From: Prevotella sp. DNF00663
Lineage (GTDB): Bacteria; Bacteroidota; Bacteroidia; Bacteroidales; Bacteroidaceae
Direction: 5' to 3'
Length of the DNA: 64,000 nt
NCBI RefSeq assembly: GCF_001553265.1
Contig: NZ_KQ960601.1
Location: 62,001-126,000 of the forward strand
Below are positions 7,965-16,777 of this stretch, piece after piece. Each line of letters starts with the position of its first letter. The stretch's first letter is position 1. A program made the translations under genes and the position numbers. Below the pieces are notes generated by a model. It was not told the origin of the DNA. It did not search any database and saw nothing but the letters and a program-made list of their open reading frames with translations.

Positions 7965-8077
7965 CTTCTCTAATTTTTGAAATATCTATAAATACATGGC
8001 AAAGGTAAATAATTTCGCAATGATGAGGTCGTGAAGATGGTGGAAAATGCAGTTTTTTAACATTCACTTGAATATAC

Positions 8078-8108
8078 TTGGAAATCGAAGAGAATTATCA
8101 TATCTTTG
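8078..8108 (+). promoter_or_regulatory. Orphan plus-strand promoter with no gene downstream
   Basis: TTG (8078-8080), a 20-base spacer and TATCTTTG (8101-8108) match the consensus. No plus-strand gene follows for 4.5 kb; the hairpin at 8137-8173 comes first. It could drive a short RNA or be a chance match. Confidence 0.35.
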
Positions 8109-8136
8109 TAGAACGCTGAACTGTAAGAAAACAAAA

Positions 8137-8173
8137 AAGGTATATTCCCTTTTTTAATGTGGGAATATACCTT
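8137..8173 (-). terminator. Terminator after the acyl-CoA dehydrogenase gene
   Basis: A perfect 13-bp stem, AAGGTATATTCCC (8137-8149) with GGGAATATACCTT (8161-8173), 11-base loop. On the minus strand it is followed by TTTTTTGTTTT-type sequence, 25 bases past the gene stop. Confidence 0.8.
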
Positions 8174-8197
8174 ATTATATAATACGTATATGTCTAC

Positions 8198-9910
8198 TTA
8201 TTCAGTAGCACGGAAACTCTCAAGACTGTCTGCATCGAAGTTATTGATGTAAGTCGCATGACCACAAACCTCTTCCTCAGCATGACGAACATATACGTTA
8301 GCACTCTTGGTAAAGAGTTCTGGAGCACGATTAGCATCGTCAATGATAAGCAATGACATGATGATATCAGCCGTCATATCGTACAAACGACGAGCTAAGA
8401 AGTCTTGTACCTCTTGATTATCGGCTGCTTTCACCCCCTCTAAAGCTTCCTCATAGAGAGCCACGAGTTTAGCTGTACGAGCTTGTAAAGGCTTGAAAGC
8501 ATCAGAAACCTCTGTCTCTAACATCTCTTTCATGATGCCAAGATAAGTTCCATTGGTGATATAACGGATGGCAGCAACCACTTGTAGCTGCGTGGTACCT
8601 TCGTAGATAGAGAAGATACGAGCATCGCGGAACAAGCGTTGGCTCTTGTATTCCATGATAAAACCAGAACCACCATGGATACTGATAGCATCGTAAGCAT
8701 TCTGATTGGAATATTCTGAGTTCATACCCTTAGCCAAAGGAGTAAACGCATCGGCCAAACGTGTGTACTTTTTCTGTTCCTGTCGCTCTTCTGGAGTGAG
8801 TTTACGATCGCGTGAAATATCGTCAAGAGCCTTGTAAATATCCACATAACGAGCCGTCTGATAAAGCAATGAACGACCGGCATCCAGCTTCGCCTTCATA
8901 CGTGAAAGCATGTCATAGACAGCCGGAAATTCGATGATCTTCTTGCCAAACTGGGTACGATCTTTAGCATAAGCAAGTCCTTCGTTGTAAGCTTCCTGCT
9001 CTACGCCGACGCTCTGTGCTGCAATTCCAAGGCGAGCACCATTCATCAAGGCCATCACATACTTGATAAGTCCGAGACGAGTACTACCACATAGCTCTGC
9101 CTTAGCATTCTTATAAGTAAGCTCACAAGTAGGAGAACCGTGGATACCGAGTTTATGTTCGATGTGACGAACGTCTACTCCACCATCGCGTTTATCGTAA
9201 ATAAACATAGAAAGTCCACGTCCGTCGTGTGTTCCTTCTTCCGAACGAGCCAATACCAAGTGGATATCTGAATCGCCATTGGTAATGAAACGCTTCACAC
9301 CATTGAGCCTCCAACAGTTTTCTTTCTCGTCGAATGTAGCCTTCAACATTACACGTTGCAAGTCGGAACCGGCATCCGGTTCGGTCAAATCCATTGACAT
9401 CGTCTCGCCGGCACAGATACGTGGGATGTATTTTTGGCATTGTTCTTCTGTTCCAAACTCATAAAGCGTGTCGATACAAGACTGTAAACTCCATATATTT
9501 TGGAATCCTGCATCAGCGGCAGAGATGATTTCAGAGAGCATAGAGAACACTACATTGGGCAGATTGAGTCCACCAAAGCGACGTGGCATGGATATTCCCC
9601 ACAGTCCGGCCTTACGTGTTGCGTCCAAATTCTCGTATGTTTTGCTTGCATAAATCATGCGTCCATTCTCCAAGTGTGGCCCTTCAATATCCACATCTTC
9701 CGAGTTTGGCTCAATGATATTAGCCGCTACATCACCTGTAATATCCAAGATACGCTTGTAATTTTCAATCGCATCCTCATAATTTACGGGTGCATCTTCA
9801 AACTGTTCCTTCTCTACGAAGTTACGTTCCTTTAGTTCTACGATGCGTTTCATCAGAGGATGATTCAAGTGGAATCCTATCTCTGGATGGTCTGTATAAT
9901 AGTTTGCCAT
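8198..9910 (-). CDS. Acyl-CoA dehydrogenase family flavoprotein
   Basis: A 570-residue FAD enzyme that should oxidise an acyl-CoA to the enoyl-CoA and pass electrons to the ETF encoded just upstream. Visible family blocks are SMDLTEPDAGSDLQ (about 172-185), FITNGDSDIHLVLARS, ARLGIAAQSVGVEQEAYN, FGKKIIEFPAVYDML and DAISIHGGSGFIMEYKSQRLFRDARI, the C-terminal FAD and catalytic region. It is longer than the usual 380-residue enzymes, with N- and C-terminal extensions like the large bacterial FadE-like or AidB-like forms. The substrate cannot be told. It is the last gene of the etfB-etfA set, though a repeat-flanked cassette now separates it from etfA. Confidence 0.9.
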   Translation of the reverse strand: MANYYTDHPEIGFHLNHPLMKRIVELKERNFVEKEQFEDAPVNYEDAIENYKRILDITGDVAANIIEPNSEDVDIEGPHLENGRMIYASKTYENLDATRKAGLWGISMPRRFGGLNLPNVVFSMLSEIISAADAGFQNIWSLQSCIDTLYEFGTEEQCQKYIPRICAGETMSMDLTEPDAGSDLQRVMLKATFDEKENCWRLNGVKRFITNGDSDIHLVLARSEEGTHDGRGLSMFIYDKRDGGVDVRHIEHKLGIHGSPTCELTYKNAKAELCGSTRLGLIKYVMALMNGARLGIAAQSVGVEQEAYNEGLAYAKDRTQFGKKIIEFPAVYDMLSRMKAKLDAGRSLLYQTARYVDIYKALDDISRDRKLTPEERQEQKKYTRLADAFTPLAKGMNSEYSNQNAYDAISIHGGSGFIMEYKSQRLFRDARIFSIYEGTTQLQVVAAIRYITNGTYLGIMKEMLETEVSDAFKPLQARTAKLVALYEEALEGVKAADNQEVQDFLARRLYDMTADIIMSLLIIDDANRAPELFTKSANVYVRHAEEEVCGHATYINNFDADSLESFRATE

Positions 9911-9930
9911 GTTATTATCGTTTATGGTAG

Positions 9931-9980
9931 GTAACTGAAGTTATCTGAAGTTAAGCGCTACGCGCCGGAGTTAACAGACA
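9931..9980 (+). repeat. R2 repeat, left end of the four-helix-bundle cassette
   Basis: Contains TAACTGAAGTTAT (9932-9944), a second GAAGTTAA, a GCGC-TAC-GCGC hairpin (9955-9965) and CGGAGTTAACAGAC (9966-9979). The first and last of these recur inverted at 10433-10445 and 10392-10401, and CGGAGTTAACAGAC recurs exactly at 58481-58494. Confidence 0.7.
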
Positions 9981-10061
9981 ATAGCTTATCTATGATTGAG
10001 CATCTTGCTCTTTTTGTAAAGCATGGTTTTCCACAATTCCCTTTACATAAGCATTGAGAAA

Positions 10062-10382
10062 CTAACTTGTCTTTTCTATTTGGGTGTTCAATTCCAAATA
10101 TTTATCCTCATTAATATATCCCAAATCGTGCGAAAGAATGATATAATAACGACACTCTTCCAAACTTCCTTGAGCTATATTCATAAACTTGAGCTTATCA
10201 GCTTTGGATAGTTTACGATAGTCTTCCGATATATTTGCTGCAATAGATACTGCTGCACGCTGGAATTGAGAGGTAAGTCCAAACTTCTCTTCATTTGGAA
10301 ACATCTTTGTAACTCCATACACACGCAATACAAAATCGTGTGCTTCTCTCCAAGCAATAATATCGGTAAAACTATTCGCCAT
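10062..10382 (-). CDS. Four-helix-bundle protein (S23/IVS-encoded family), C-terminus cut by in-frame TAG
   Basis: A 106-residue protein with the family blocks IIAWREAHDFVLRVY, FPNEEKFGLTSQFQRAAVSI, ANISEDYRK and AQGSLEECRYYIILSHDLGYI. The family includes proteins encoded inside 23S rRNA intervening sequences and the Avd accessory of diversity-generating retroelements; its role here is unknown. The frame continues beyond the TAG at 10062-10064 as FLNAYVKGIVENHALQ, matching the usual family C-terminus, until a TAG at 9990. The gene therefore looks interrupted by one nonsense change, or is read through. It sits exactly inside two nested inverted repeats between etfA and the dehydrogenase gene, which suggests insertion into an existing operon. 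Confidence 0.85.
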   Translation of the reverse strand: MANSFTDIIAWREAHDFVLRVYGVTKMFPNEEKFGLTSQFQRAAVSIAANISEDYRKLSKADKLKFMNIAQGSLEECRYYIILSHDLGYINEDKYLELNTQIEKTS

Positions 10383-10390
10383 AAGACATT

Positions 10391-10450
10391 GGTCTGTTAA
10401 CTTCCGTCGGTCAAAAGACCGACTAAATCCTAATAACTTCCGTTATCTCC
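10391..10450 (-). repeat. R2 repeat, right end of the four-helix-bundle cassette
   Basis: Read on the minus strand it carries TAACGGAAGTTAT (10445-10433), a hairpin GTCGGTC-TTTT-GACCGAC (10423-10406) and GTTAACAGAC (10401-10392). The outer and inner sequences are inverted copies of those at 9932-9944 and 9970-9979, so the 514 bases between form a compound inverted-repeat unit. Confidence 0.7.
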
Positions 10451-10460
10451 TATTCTTTTA

Positions 10461-11492
10461 TTATTTGCTATTCTGTTTATAATACTTAATGAGTTTCGGA
10501 ACAACCTCTTCTACCGTACCATTGATGATATAATCGGCGATTTTGTTAATCGGAGCATCCGGATCATTATTAATAGAGATGATGATTCCGGCATCTTGCA
10601 TACCTGCAATGTGCTGAATCTGACCTGAGATACCACAAGCAATATATACCTTTGGATGAACGGTAACGCCTGTTTGACCAATCTGACGGTCGTGGTCTAC
10701 CCAACCGGCATCCACAGCTGCACGACTGGCACCAACTTCTCCATGAAGTTCTTTAGCCAACTGGAAAAGCTGTTCAAAGCCCTCTTTGCTGCCAACACCA
10801 TAACCACCGGCTACTACAATAGCACTACCTTTCAAATTGTTTTGCGCTGCTTCCACATGGCGGTCAATGACTTTTACCACGTAATCGGTCTCTGGTACAT
10901 ATTTAGCTACATCAGGATATACGACTTCGCCTTTTGCTTGTCCCTCATATATAGCCTTCTGCATTACACCAGAACGAACCGTTGCCATCTGAGGACGGTG
11001 GTCTGGATTCACGATAGTAGCCACGATGTTACCGCCAAAAGCCGGACGAATCTGATAAAGCATGTTCTCATAGTGCTTACCGGTCTTCTTATCGTCGTAG
11101 TCACCAATCTCTAATTGTGTACAATCGGCAGTCAAGCCAGAGGTCAATGAAGAAGATACGCGGGGACCAAGGTCACGTCCTATCACCGTAGCACCCATCA
11201 AAGCGATTTGGGGTTGCTCCTCTTTAAACAGATTTACGAGTATATCTGTATGGGGAGCAGAGGTGTAAGGAAATAGTCTTTCTGCGTCGAATACAAACAA
11301 TTTATCCACACCATAGGGCAGTATCTGATCTTCAACCTTGCCTTTGATATCTGTTCCGGCAACAATAGCATGCAGGTCTACGCCCAGCTGATTAGCCAGT
11401 TTACGGCCCTTGGTCAGCAATTCTTGAGATACTTCAGCTACTTCTGTGCCTTCAATCTCACAATATACAAATACGTTATTCATAATGATCAA
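10461..11492 (-). CDS. etfA: Electron transfer flavoprotein, alpha subunit
   Basis: A 343-residue FAD-binding subunit that with EtfB accepts electrons from acyl-CoA dehydrogenases. The C-terminal FAD domain shows GGYGVGSKEGFEQLFQLA, GEVGASRAAVDAGWVDHDRQ, GQTGVTVHPKVYIACGISG and IISINNDPDAPINKIADY, all standard. The N-terminal third is the AMP/Rossmann-like domain. It follows etfB by 69 bases; that gap holds a TATGAGTTTATGAGT-like low-complexity stretch (about 11495-11545). The start is ATG at 11492; an ATG three codons later is also possible. Confidence 0.95.
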   Translation of the reverse strand: MIIMNNVFVYCEIEGTEVAEVSQELLTKGRKLANQLGVDLHAIVAGTDIKGKVEDQILPYGVDKLFVFDAERLFPYTSAPHTDILVNLFKEEQPQIALMGATVIGRDLGPRVSSSLTSGLTADCTQLEIGDYDDKKTGKHYENMLYQIRPAFGGNIVATIVNPDHRPQMATVRSGVMQKAIYEGQAKGEVVYPDVAKYVPETDYVVKVIDRHVEAAQNNLKGSAIVVAGGYGVGSKEGFEQLFQLAKELHGEVGASRAAVDAGWVDHDRQIGQTGVTVHPKVYIACGISGQIQHIAGMQDAGIIISINNDPDAPINKIADYIINGTVEEVVPKLIKYYKQNSK

Positions 11493-11561
11493 GTCTTTGA
11501 GCCTATGAGTTTATGAGTCTATGCCGTCCTACAAAGGTCGACAACTCAAAAACTCAATCAC

Positions 11562-12431
11562 TTATCCTATAATCTTTTCGTTCAACAATTCCTTTATCAA
11601 ACCTTCCACATCAGCATCGCTACCCGTCAGAGTCTGGCTTTCTTTTGCTTGGAACACAATATTCTGAACCGACTTTACCTTTGTAGGAGAGCCGCTCAAA
11701 CCGCATTGTGAAACATCACCATCAACATCGGCTACCGACCATTGATTCAATGTCAGATAAGGACGTTCGGCATACAGCGCTGTCCAAGGTTCATTGCCTT
11801 TACGCTCCATAGGACATGTAGCATACTTATACTTCATGACCAATTTCGCATTACATGGGCGACAAGGAGCAGCACTTCCATTGACTGTCACGACAACTGG
11901 CAACGGAGCCTCCACTGTTTCCACACCTCCATCAATATGACGACGAATTGTTGCCTTACCATTCTCTACCTTTTGGATTTCTTCAGCATATGTCACCTGA
12001 TTCAAACCCAACTTCTGAGCCACCTGAGGACCTACCTGTGCCGTATCACCATCAATGGCCTGACGACCACCAACTACGATATCTACACCACCAATCTTCT
12101 TGATAGCGGTAGCCAAAGCATAACTTGTGGCCAACGTATCAGCACCGGCGAATAGTCTATCGGTTAACAACCAACCCGTATCGGCACCACGATAAAGTCC
12201 TTGGCGGATAATCTCGCCTGCGCGAGGAGGACCCATTGTCAGTACACCTACAGTAGACCCCGGATACTGGTCCTTCAAACGAAGAGCCTGTTCCAGCGCA
12301 TTTAGATCTTCAGGATTGAAGATTGCGGGCAAAGCAGCACGATTAACTGTTCCTTCAGCAGTCATCGCATCTTTGCCAACATTTCTTGTGTCTGGTACTT
12401 GTTTGGCAAGTACAACGATTTTCAAAGTCAT
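11562..12431 (-). CDS. etfB: Electron transfer flavoprotein, beta subunit
   Basis: A 289-residue subunit of the ETF heterodimer. Recognisable blocks are IVVLAKQVPDTRN at the start, FNPEDLNALEQALRLKD, VLTMGPPRAGEIIRQGLYRGAD and GGRQAIDGDTAQVGPQVAQKLG. Slightly longer than mammalian EtfB but usual for Bacteroidales. It is the first gene of the electron-transfer operon, behind a consensus promoter. With etfA and the dehydrogenase it should link acyl-CoA oxidation or reduction to a quinone or other carrier; the final acceptor is not encoded here. Confidence 0.95.
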   Translation of the reverse strand: MTLKIVVLAKQVPDTRNVGKDAMTAEGTVNRAALPAIFNPEDLNALEQALRLKDQYPGSTVGVLTMGPPRAGEIIRQGLYRGADTGWLLTDRLFAGADTLATSYALATAIKKIGGVDIVVGGRQAIDGDTAQVGPQVAQKLGLNQVTYAEEIQKVENGKATIRRHIDGGVETVEAPLPVVVTVNGSAAPCRPCNAKLVMKYKYATCPMERKGNEPWTALYAERPYLTLNQWSVADVDGDVSQCGLSGSPTKVKSVQNIVFQAKESQTLTGSDADVEGLIKELLNEKIIG

Positions 12432-12474
12432 AAATTTAATATATATATTGTTCGATTTTACGTCAACATGGTCG

Positions 12475-12506
12475 CAAAAGTACTTAAATTCTCACGTAAT
12501 TCCAAA
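12475..12506 (-). promoter_or_regulatory. Promoter of the etfBA-dehydrogenase operon
   Basis: On the minus strand TTTG (12506-12503), a 20-base spacer and TACTTTTG (12482-12475) fit the consensus fully; a leader of about 37 bases would precede etfB. Confidence 0.7.
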
Positions 12507-12606
12507 TAAAAAACATGAAATCGAACGTATAAAACACGAATGTGAATCAATGTAAAAGAGCCTTTCTAGTTAAATAAGTACAATGCCCGAAACTTTATAA
12601 CACGAC

Positions 12607-12639
12607 TTGATAAAGATATTAATATTTTAGTTAAATTTG
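12607..12639 (+). promoter_or_regulatory. Probable promoter of lutABC
   Basis: TTG (12607-12609) and TAAATTTG (12632-12639) with a 22-base spacer, a little longer than usual; leader of about 30 bases to lutA. Confidence 0.5.
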
Positions 12640-12675
12640 TAAGCGATAAGAAGATTTAGCGAACAAACTAATAAT

Positions 12676-13413
12676 ATGAAGATAGGTTTATTTATACCTT
12701 GTTACGTAGACGCACTGTACCCAGAAGCAGGAGTGGCTACCTATAAGTTGCTTACCCACTTAGGACTAGACGTAACATATCCTGTTAAGCAGACATGCTG
12801 TGGCCAACCTATGGCCAACGCAGGATTTGAAAACATGGCCAAACCATTGGCCATGAAGTTTGAAGACATGTTCAAAGCCTTTGACTATGTAGTAGCTCCG
12901 TCGGCCTCATGTGCAGCTTTTGTCAAAACATTCTATCCTCGTATCCTTGAAGGAGAGCATGAATGCGTCACCTCTACACGCATCAAAGACATCGTGGAAT
13001 TTCTCCACGACATCATTCAGGTGAGGTCTTTGCCCAGCAAATTTCCACATGTTGTGAGTGTACACAACAGTTGTCATGGTGTACGAGAATTAGGACTGTC
13101 TTCTCCTTCCGAGAGAAACATCCCCCAATATAATAAAATTATAGACTTATTGAACCTTGTAGAAGGTATCACGGTGAAAGAGCCTGAACGCCCGGATGAG
13201 TGCTGTGGGTTCGGTGGAATGTTCGCCGTAGAAGAGCCTGCGGTCTCTACTCGCATGGGACGCGACAAGATTGCGCGTCACATAGCTACCGGAGCTGAAT
13301 ATATTACAGGCCCCGATAGCTCGTGCTTGATGCACATGCAAGGCATTGCCAAGCGCGAAAACAAGCCTATCAAATTCATTCATGTAGCAGAAATCTTAGC
13401 AGCAGGACTATGA
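12676..13413 (+). CDS. lutA: Lactate oxidation iron-sulfur protein LutA
   Basis: A 245-residue protein with two CCG-type cysteine-rich domains (QTCCGQPMANAGF near residue 40 and DECCGFGGMFAVEEP near 178), plus the cysteines of PSASCAAF and HNSCHGVRELG. This is the LutA/YkgE pattern. LutABC oxidises L-lactate to pyruvate at the membrane through iron-sulfur clusters, feeding electrons to quinone. It is followed by lutB with a 4-base ATGA overlap and then lutC, the complete standard operon. Confidence 0.93.
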   Translation: MKIGLFIPCYVDALYPEAGVATYKLLTHLGLDVTYPVKQTCCGQPMANAGFENMAKPLAMKFEDMFKAFDYVVAPSASCAAFVKTFYPRILEGEHECVTSTRIKDIVEFLHDIIQVRSLPSKFPHVVSVHNSCHGVRELGLSSPSERNIPQYNKIIDLLNLVEGITVKEPERPDECCGFGGMFAVEEPAVSTRMGRDKIARHIATGAEYITGPDSSCLMHMQGIAKRENKPIKFIHVAEILAAGL

Positions 13414-14783
13414 GCACATTTCATTCTAAGAACGCCACATTATTTAATAAAGATGTGGAAAAGACCACATGGCACGACCAAACCTTTTGGTCAGTACGCG
13501 CCAAGAGAGACATCATGGCCAAGCAACTGCCCGAATGGGAGACTCTACGCGACCATGCCAGCGCTATCAAGAAGCATACCATCACTCATCTAGCCGACTA
13601 TTTGGAAATGTTTTCCAAGAATTTGGAGACCCGAGGTGTCATCGTGCATTGGGCCAAAGATGCCGAAGAGTTCAACAAGACGGTACTTGATATTCTCGAA
13701 AGTCACAAAGTGAAGAAGATGGTGAAATCGAAATCCATGCTCACCGAAGAGTGCGGAATGAACGATTATCTCATGAGTCGCGGCATAGACGTTGTGGAAA
13801 CCGACCTTGGAGAGCGCATCATCCAATTGCTCCATCAAGGTCCCAGCCACATCGTGATGCCTGCTATTCACTTAAAACGAGAAGAGGTTGGGCGCATGTT
13901 TGAGGAAAAAGGTATCAGCAAAGAGATTGGAAATTACGACCCTACCTACTTGACACGCTGCGCACGCTATCACCTTCGTGAGGAGTTTATGGGAGCAGAA
14001 GCCGGCATGACAGGCTGTAACTTCGGTGTGGCAAGTACGGGGGATTGTGTGGTTTGCACCAATGAGGGAAATGCCGACATGACCACTTCGATGCCAAAGT
14101 TGCACATCGTGTCAATGGGTATAGAGAAATTGGTGCCCGACTACGACTCATTGGCCGTATTCCAGCGCCTGCTCTGTCGTTGCGGAACAGGTCAACCTAC
14201 CACCACCTACACCTCTCATTTCCGCCAAGCACGTCCGGATGCCGAGATGCACGTGATTCTTGTAGACAATGGTCGTAGCAATATGCTCGCCGATGACGAC
14301 CACTGGAGAAGCATGAAATGCATTCGTTGTGGTGCTTGCATGAACACTTGTCCGGTCTATCGTCGGTCGGGTGGATATAGCTACACATACTTTATTCCCG
14401 GCCCAATCGGCGTAAACTTAGGTATGTTGAAAGATCCACAGAAGTACAGCGACAACGTCAGTGCATGCTCATTATGCTTGAGTTGCGACAACGTATGCCC
14501 CACTCACGTCGATCCGGGAAGCCAAATCTATCTCTGGCGGCAACGGCTTGACAGTTACGGCAAAGCTGATCCGATGAAGAAGACCATGTCTATGGGGATG
14601 AAAATGCTATTCAATTCGCCCACCCTCTATACCACAGCTTTGAAGTTTGCACCACTTGCCAACTACGTACCAGAAGCTCTCACACATCTCCAAAGACTCA
14701 ATCCGTGGGGCATCGGACATGCCAAACCGGAATTTGCCAAGAAGTCTTTCCACGAATTATGGAACGAGGGAAAAGTAAAATAA
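13410..14783 (+). CDS. lutB: Lactate oxidation iron-sulfur protein LutB
   Basis: A 457-residue protein with an N-terminal LUD domain (about 60-280) and a C-terminal double ferredoxin region: CIRCGACMNTCPVYRR and CSLCLSCDNVCPTHV. An open frame extends 29 codons upstream into lutA, but the ATG at 13410 overlaps the lutA stop as ATGA and gives the family N-terminus (STFHSKNATLFNKD), so it is chosen. In the Lut complex LutB carries electrons from lactate through two 4Fe-4S clusters. A 29-base gap leads to lutC. Confidence 0.93.
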   Translation: MSTFHSKNATLFNKDVEKTTWHDQTFWSVRAKRDIMAKQLPEWETLRDHASAIKKHTITHLADYLEMFSKNLETRGVIVHWAKDAEEFNKTVLDILESHKVKKMVKSKSMLTEECGMNDYLMSRGIDVVETDLGERIIQLLHQGPSHIVMPAIHLKREEVGRMFEEKGISKEIGNYDPTYLTRCARYHLREEFMGAEAGMTGCNFGVASTGDCVVCTNEGNADMTTSMPKLHIVSMGIEKLVPDYDSLAVFQRLLCRCGTGQPTTTYTSHFRQARPDAEMHVILVDNGRSNMLADDDHWRSMKCIRCGACMNTCPVYRRSGGYSYTYFIPGPIGVNLGMLKDPQKYSDNVSACSLCLSCDNVCPTHVDPGSQIYLWRQRLDSYGKADPMKKTMSMGMKMLFNSPTLYTTALKFAPLANYVPEALTHLQRLNPWGIGHAKPEFAKKSFHELWNEGKVK

Positions 14784-14812
14784 TCCATTGTTGCGACTAA
14801 ACGAACATAGAA

Positions 14813-15394
14813 ATGAACAAGGAAGAATTATTCGCCAAATTACGCGCCAACACTAAGGAGCAGTTTGACATGCCCGATATGAACATCAACGGCATCCGCT
14901 ATGAGGACACCGTCAAGCAATTTATTCAAACGACTATCACCTCCGGTGGAAAGATAGTGGAAGCCAAGAAGACCGACGACTTAAACGAAATCGTACGTCA
15001 GGCTTACCCCGAAGCGCAAGTATTTGCTAGCAATCTACCGGCCATTACCATTGCTCAAAAGAATCCTGATACCGCGGCTGAAGCCGCAGACCTTAATGGT
15101 ACCGATGTCGGAATTATTCAAGGAGAGGTTGGGGTGGCTGAGAATGCCTGCGTATGGGTACCTCAAACCATGAAAGAGAAGTCTATCATGTTTATCTCAG
15201 AGAATCTGGTTATCCTGCTCGATCGCCAAAACATCGTCGATAACATGCACGATGCTTACAAGCGTATCAAGATGGATGAACGATATAACTTCGGTACTTT
15301 CATCAGCGGACCATCTAAAACGGCCGACATCGAACAGTCTCTTGTCATGGGTGCACAAGCAGCTCGCAGCGTAACGGTGGTCATCTTAGACTAA
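14813..15394 (+). CDS. lutC: Lactate utilisation protein LutC (LUD domain)
   Basis: A 193-residue single LUD-domain protein (YkgG/LutC type), third component of the lactate oxidation complex. Family blocks include GIIQGEVGVAENACVWV, LVILLDRQNIVDNMHDAY and the C-terminal GTFISGPSKTADIEQSLVMG, which closely resembles LutC of other bacteria. The gene ends the operon; about 150 bases later comes a strong terminator, with repeat R1-B between. It differs from the orphan LUD protein at 47657, which has an added cysteine cluster. Confidence 0.92.
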   Translation: MNKEELFAKLRANTKEQFDMPDMNINGIRYEDTVKQFIQTTITSGGKIVEAKKTDDLNEIVRQAYPEAQVFASNLPAITIAQKNPDTAAEAADLNGTDVGIIQGEVGVAENACVWVPQTMKEKSIMFISENLVILLDRQNIVDNMHDAYKRIKMDERYNFGTFISGPSKTADIEQSLVMGAQAARSVTVVILD

Positions 15395-15432
15395 GCATCA
15401 ATCAGTTGGGCACTGTTCAAGCATCTTGATTG

Positions 15433-15525
15433 ATTTACTGCCAAGACGGTTCAATTTTGCTGCCAAGCTTCTACAGCATCACTGCCTAGCCCCAACAGCA
15501 ATGTTGCCTCACTCTTGCAGTGAAG
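15433..15525. repeat. R1 interspersed repeat, copy B
   Basis: Begins TTTACTGCC and ends CTTGCAGTGAAGC, so ACTGC and GCAGT make short inverted ends. Internal units are GCTGCCAAGC, CAGCATCACTGCC and AACAGCAATGTTGCC. It lies between convergent lutC and the aminotransferase gene, just before the terminator hairpin. Confidence 0.65.
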
Positions 15526-15542
15526 CTAGATAAAAAAAGACA

Positions 15543-15576
15543 CGATAAAAGGCGATGGTTTCATCGCCTTTTATCG
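15543..15576. terminator. Perfect bidirectional terminator after lutC
   Basis: CGATAAAAGGCGATG (15543-15557) and CATCGCCTTTTATCG (15562-15576) form a perfect 15-bp stem with loop GTTT. Preceded by A-rich and containing T-rich sequence, it can serve both convergent genes. The rest of 15577-15667 is AT-rich with no gene. Confidence 0.85.
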
Positions 15577-15667
15577 TATATATACATCTACAAAAAACAC
15601 TATATATCTTTTTAATATACCTCTTAAGATTTCAAAATTCTTATATTTCTTCTAGTCTCTTATTTCA

Positions 15668-16765
15668 TTATTTAGGAGCGGAATTTATCACTTGAACCAC
15701 CTCTTCCACCTCTTCATCACTTAAAGCGGGATGAAGGGGCAAGCTCAATTCTTGTCGATGAATCTGCTCGGTAATGGGGAAATCAAGTTGATTCCAATCT
15801 ACATAACACTTCTGCCTGTGCGGTGGAATGGGATAATGAATCATAGTTCCAATGCCATGTGCCTGCAAATAGGCCTGTACCACATTACGCCCTTCGCATA
15901 ATATAGGGAAAAGATGGTACACATTATCTGCTGATATACGCGGAATATGAATCCTTAAATGATTGATATGGGTCTCGTAAAAGTGGGCAATTGCCTTGCG
16001 ACGCGCATTCGTTTCATCCAAATACTTCAGTTTTACCGACAGAACGGCAGCCTGAATCTCATCCATTCGGCTGTTCACGCCTTGATATTCAAATACATAT
16101 TTGCGATTGCTACCATAGTTACCCAATGCCCGAATACAGTCAGCCAAGGCTTGGTTATCGGTCGTAACAGCCCCGGCATCACCCAAGGCGCCTAGATTTT
16201 TGCCGGGATAAAAGCTGTGTGCAGCTGCATCACCCAGCGAACCCGTCTTCTTACCATGCCATGTACACCCGTGAGCCTGCGCATTGTCTTCTATTAATAA
16301 TAGGTGGTGTTGCCGACAAAGTTCGGCTATCCGAGCAGTATAAGCACATCGTCCATACAAATGTACGATAAGAATAGCTCGCGTATGAGAGGTAATGGAT
16401 CGTTCAATAGCTTGCTCGTCTATCTGCAAAGTCTCTATATTCGGTTCTACCAAAACCGGTTTCAACCTGCAGCGTGTTATAGATAAAATTGAAGCAATAT
16501 AAGTATTAGCGGGCACTATGACCTCATCACCCTCGCGTAATAATCCCAATTCGATATAAGCACGGAATATAAGCGTAAGCGCATCCAACCCATTGCCACA
16601 CCCAATACAGTGTCGGCTACCGATGTATTCGGCATATTCCTCTTCAAACCGCCGCGTAGCTGTACCTTGCAAATACCATCCACTCTCTATCACGCAGTTG
16701 ATAGCATGTCGAATTTCCGCCTCGTAAGGCGCATTCACATCTTTATATTGAAGAAATGGTATCAT
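15668..16765 (-). CDS. DegT/DnrJ/EryC1-type sugar aminotransferase
   Basis: A 365-residue PLP enzyme. The PLP lysine is Lys189 in [15 protein letters not shown] and the ring-binding Asp is Asp160 in [35 protein letters not shown] is a typical substrate-site block. With the ketoisomerase homologue two genes upstream it best fits the FdtB/QdtB group, which aminates C3 of dTDP-3-keto-6-deoxyhexoses for surface glycans. It is the last gene of the rmlB-to-aminotransferase run and starts 12 bases after the transferase gene. The exact sugar (Fuc3N or Qui3N) cannot be told from sequence. Confidence 0.85.
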   Translation of the reverse strand: MIPFLQYKDVNAPYEAEIRHAINCVIESGWYLQGTATRRFEEEYAEYIGSRHCIGCGNGLDALTLIFRAYIELGLLREGDEVIVPANTYIASILSITRCRLKPVLVEPNIETLQIDEQAIERSITSHTRAILIVHLYGRCAYTARIAELCRQHHLLLIEDNAQAHGCTWHGKKTGSLGDAAAHSFYPGKNLGALGDAGAVTTDNQALADCIRALGNYGSNRKYVFEYQGVNSRMDEIQAAVLSVKLKYLDETNARRKAIAHFYETHINHLRIHIPRISADNVYHLFPILCEGRNVVQAYLQAHGIGTMIHYPIPPHRQKCYVDWNQLDFPITEQIHRQELSLPLHPALSDEEVEEVVQVINSAPK

Positions 16766-16777
16766 ACTGCCGCGTAT

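Noticed and set aside
13323-13409. 29-codon N-terminal extension of lutB
   Set aside because: Lies in the lutA coding region; the ATGA overlap and family N-terminus favour 13410.
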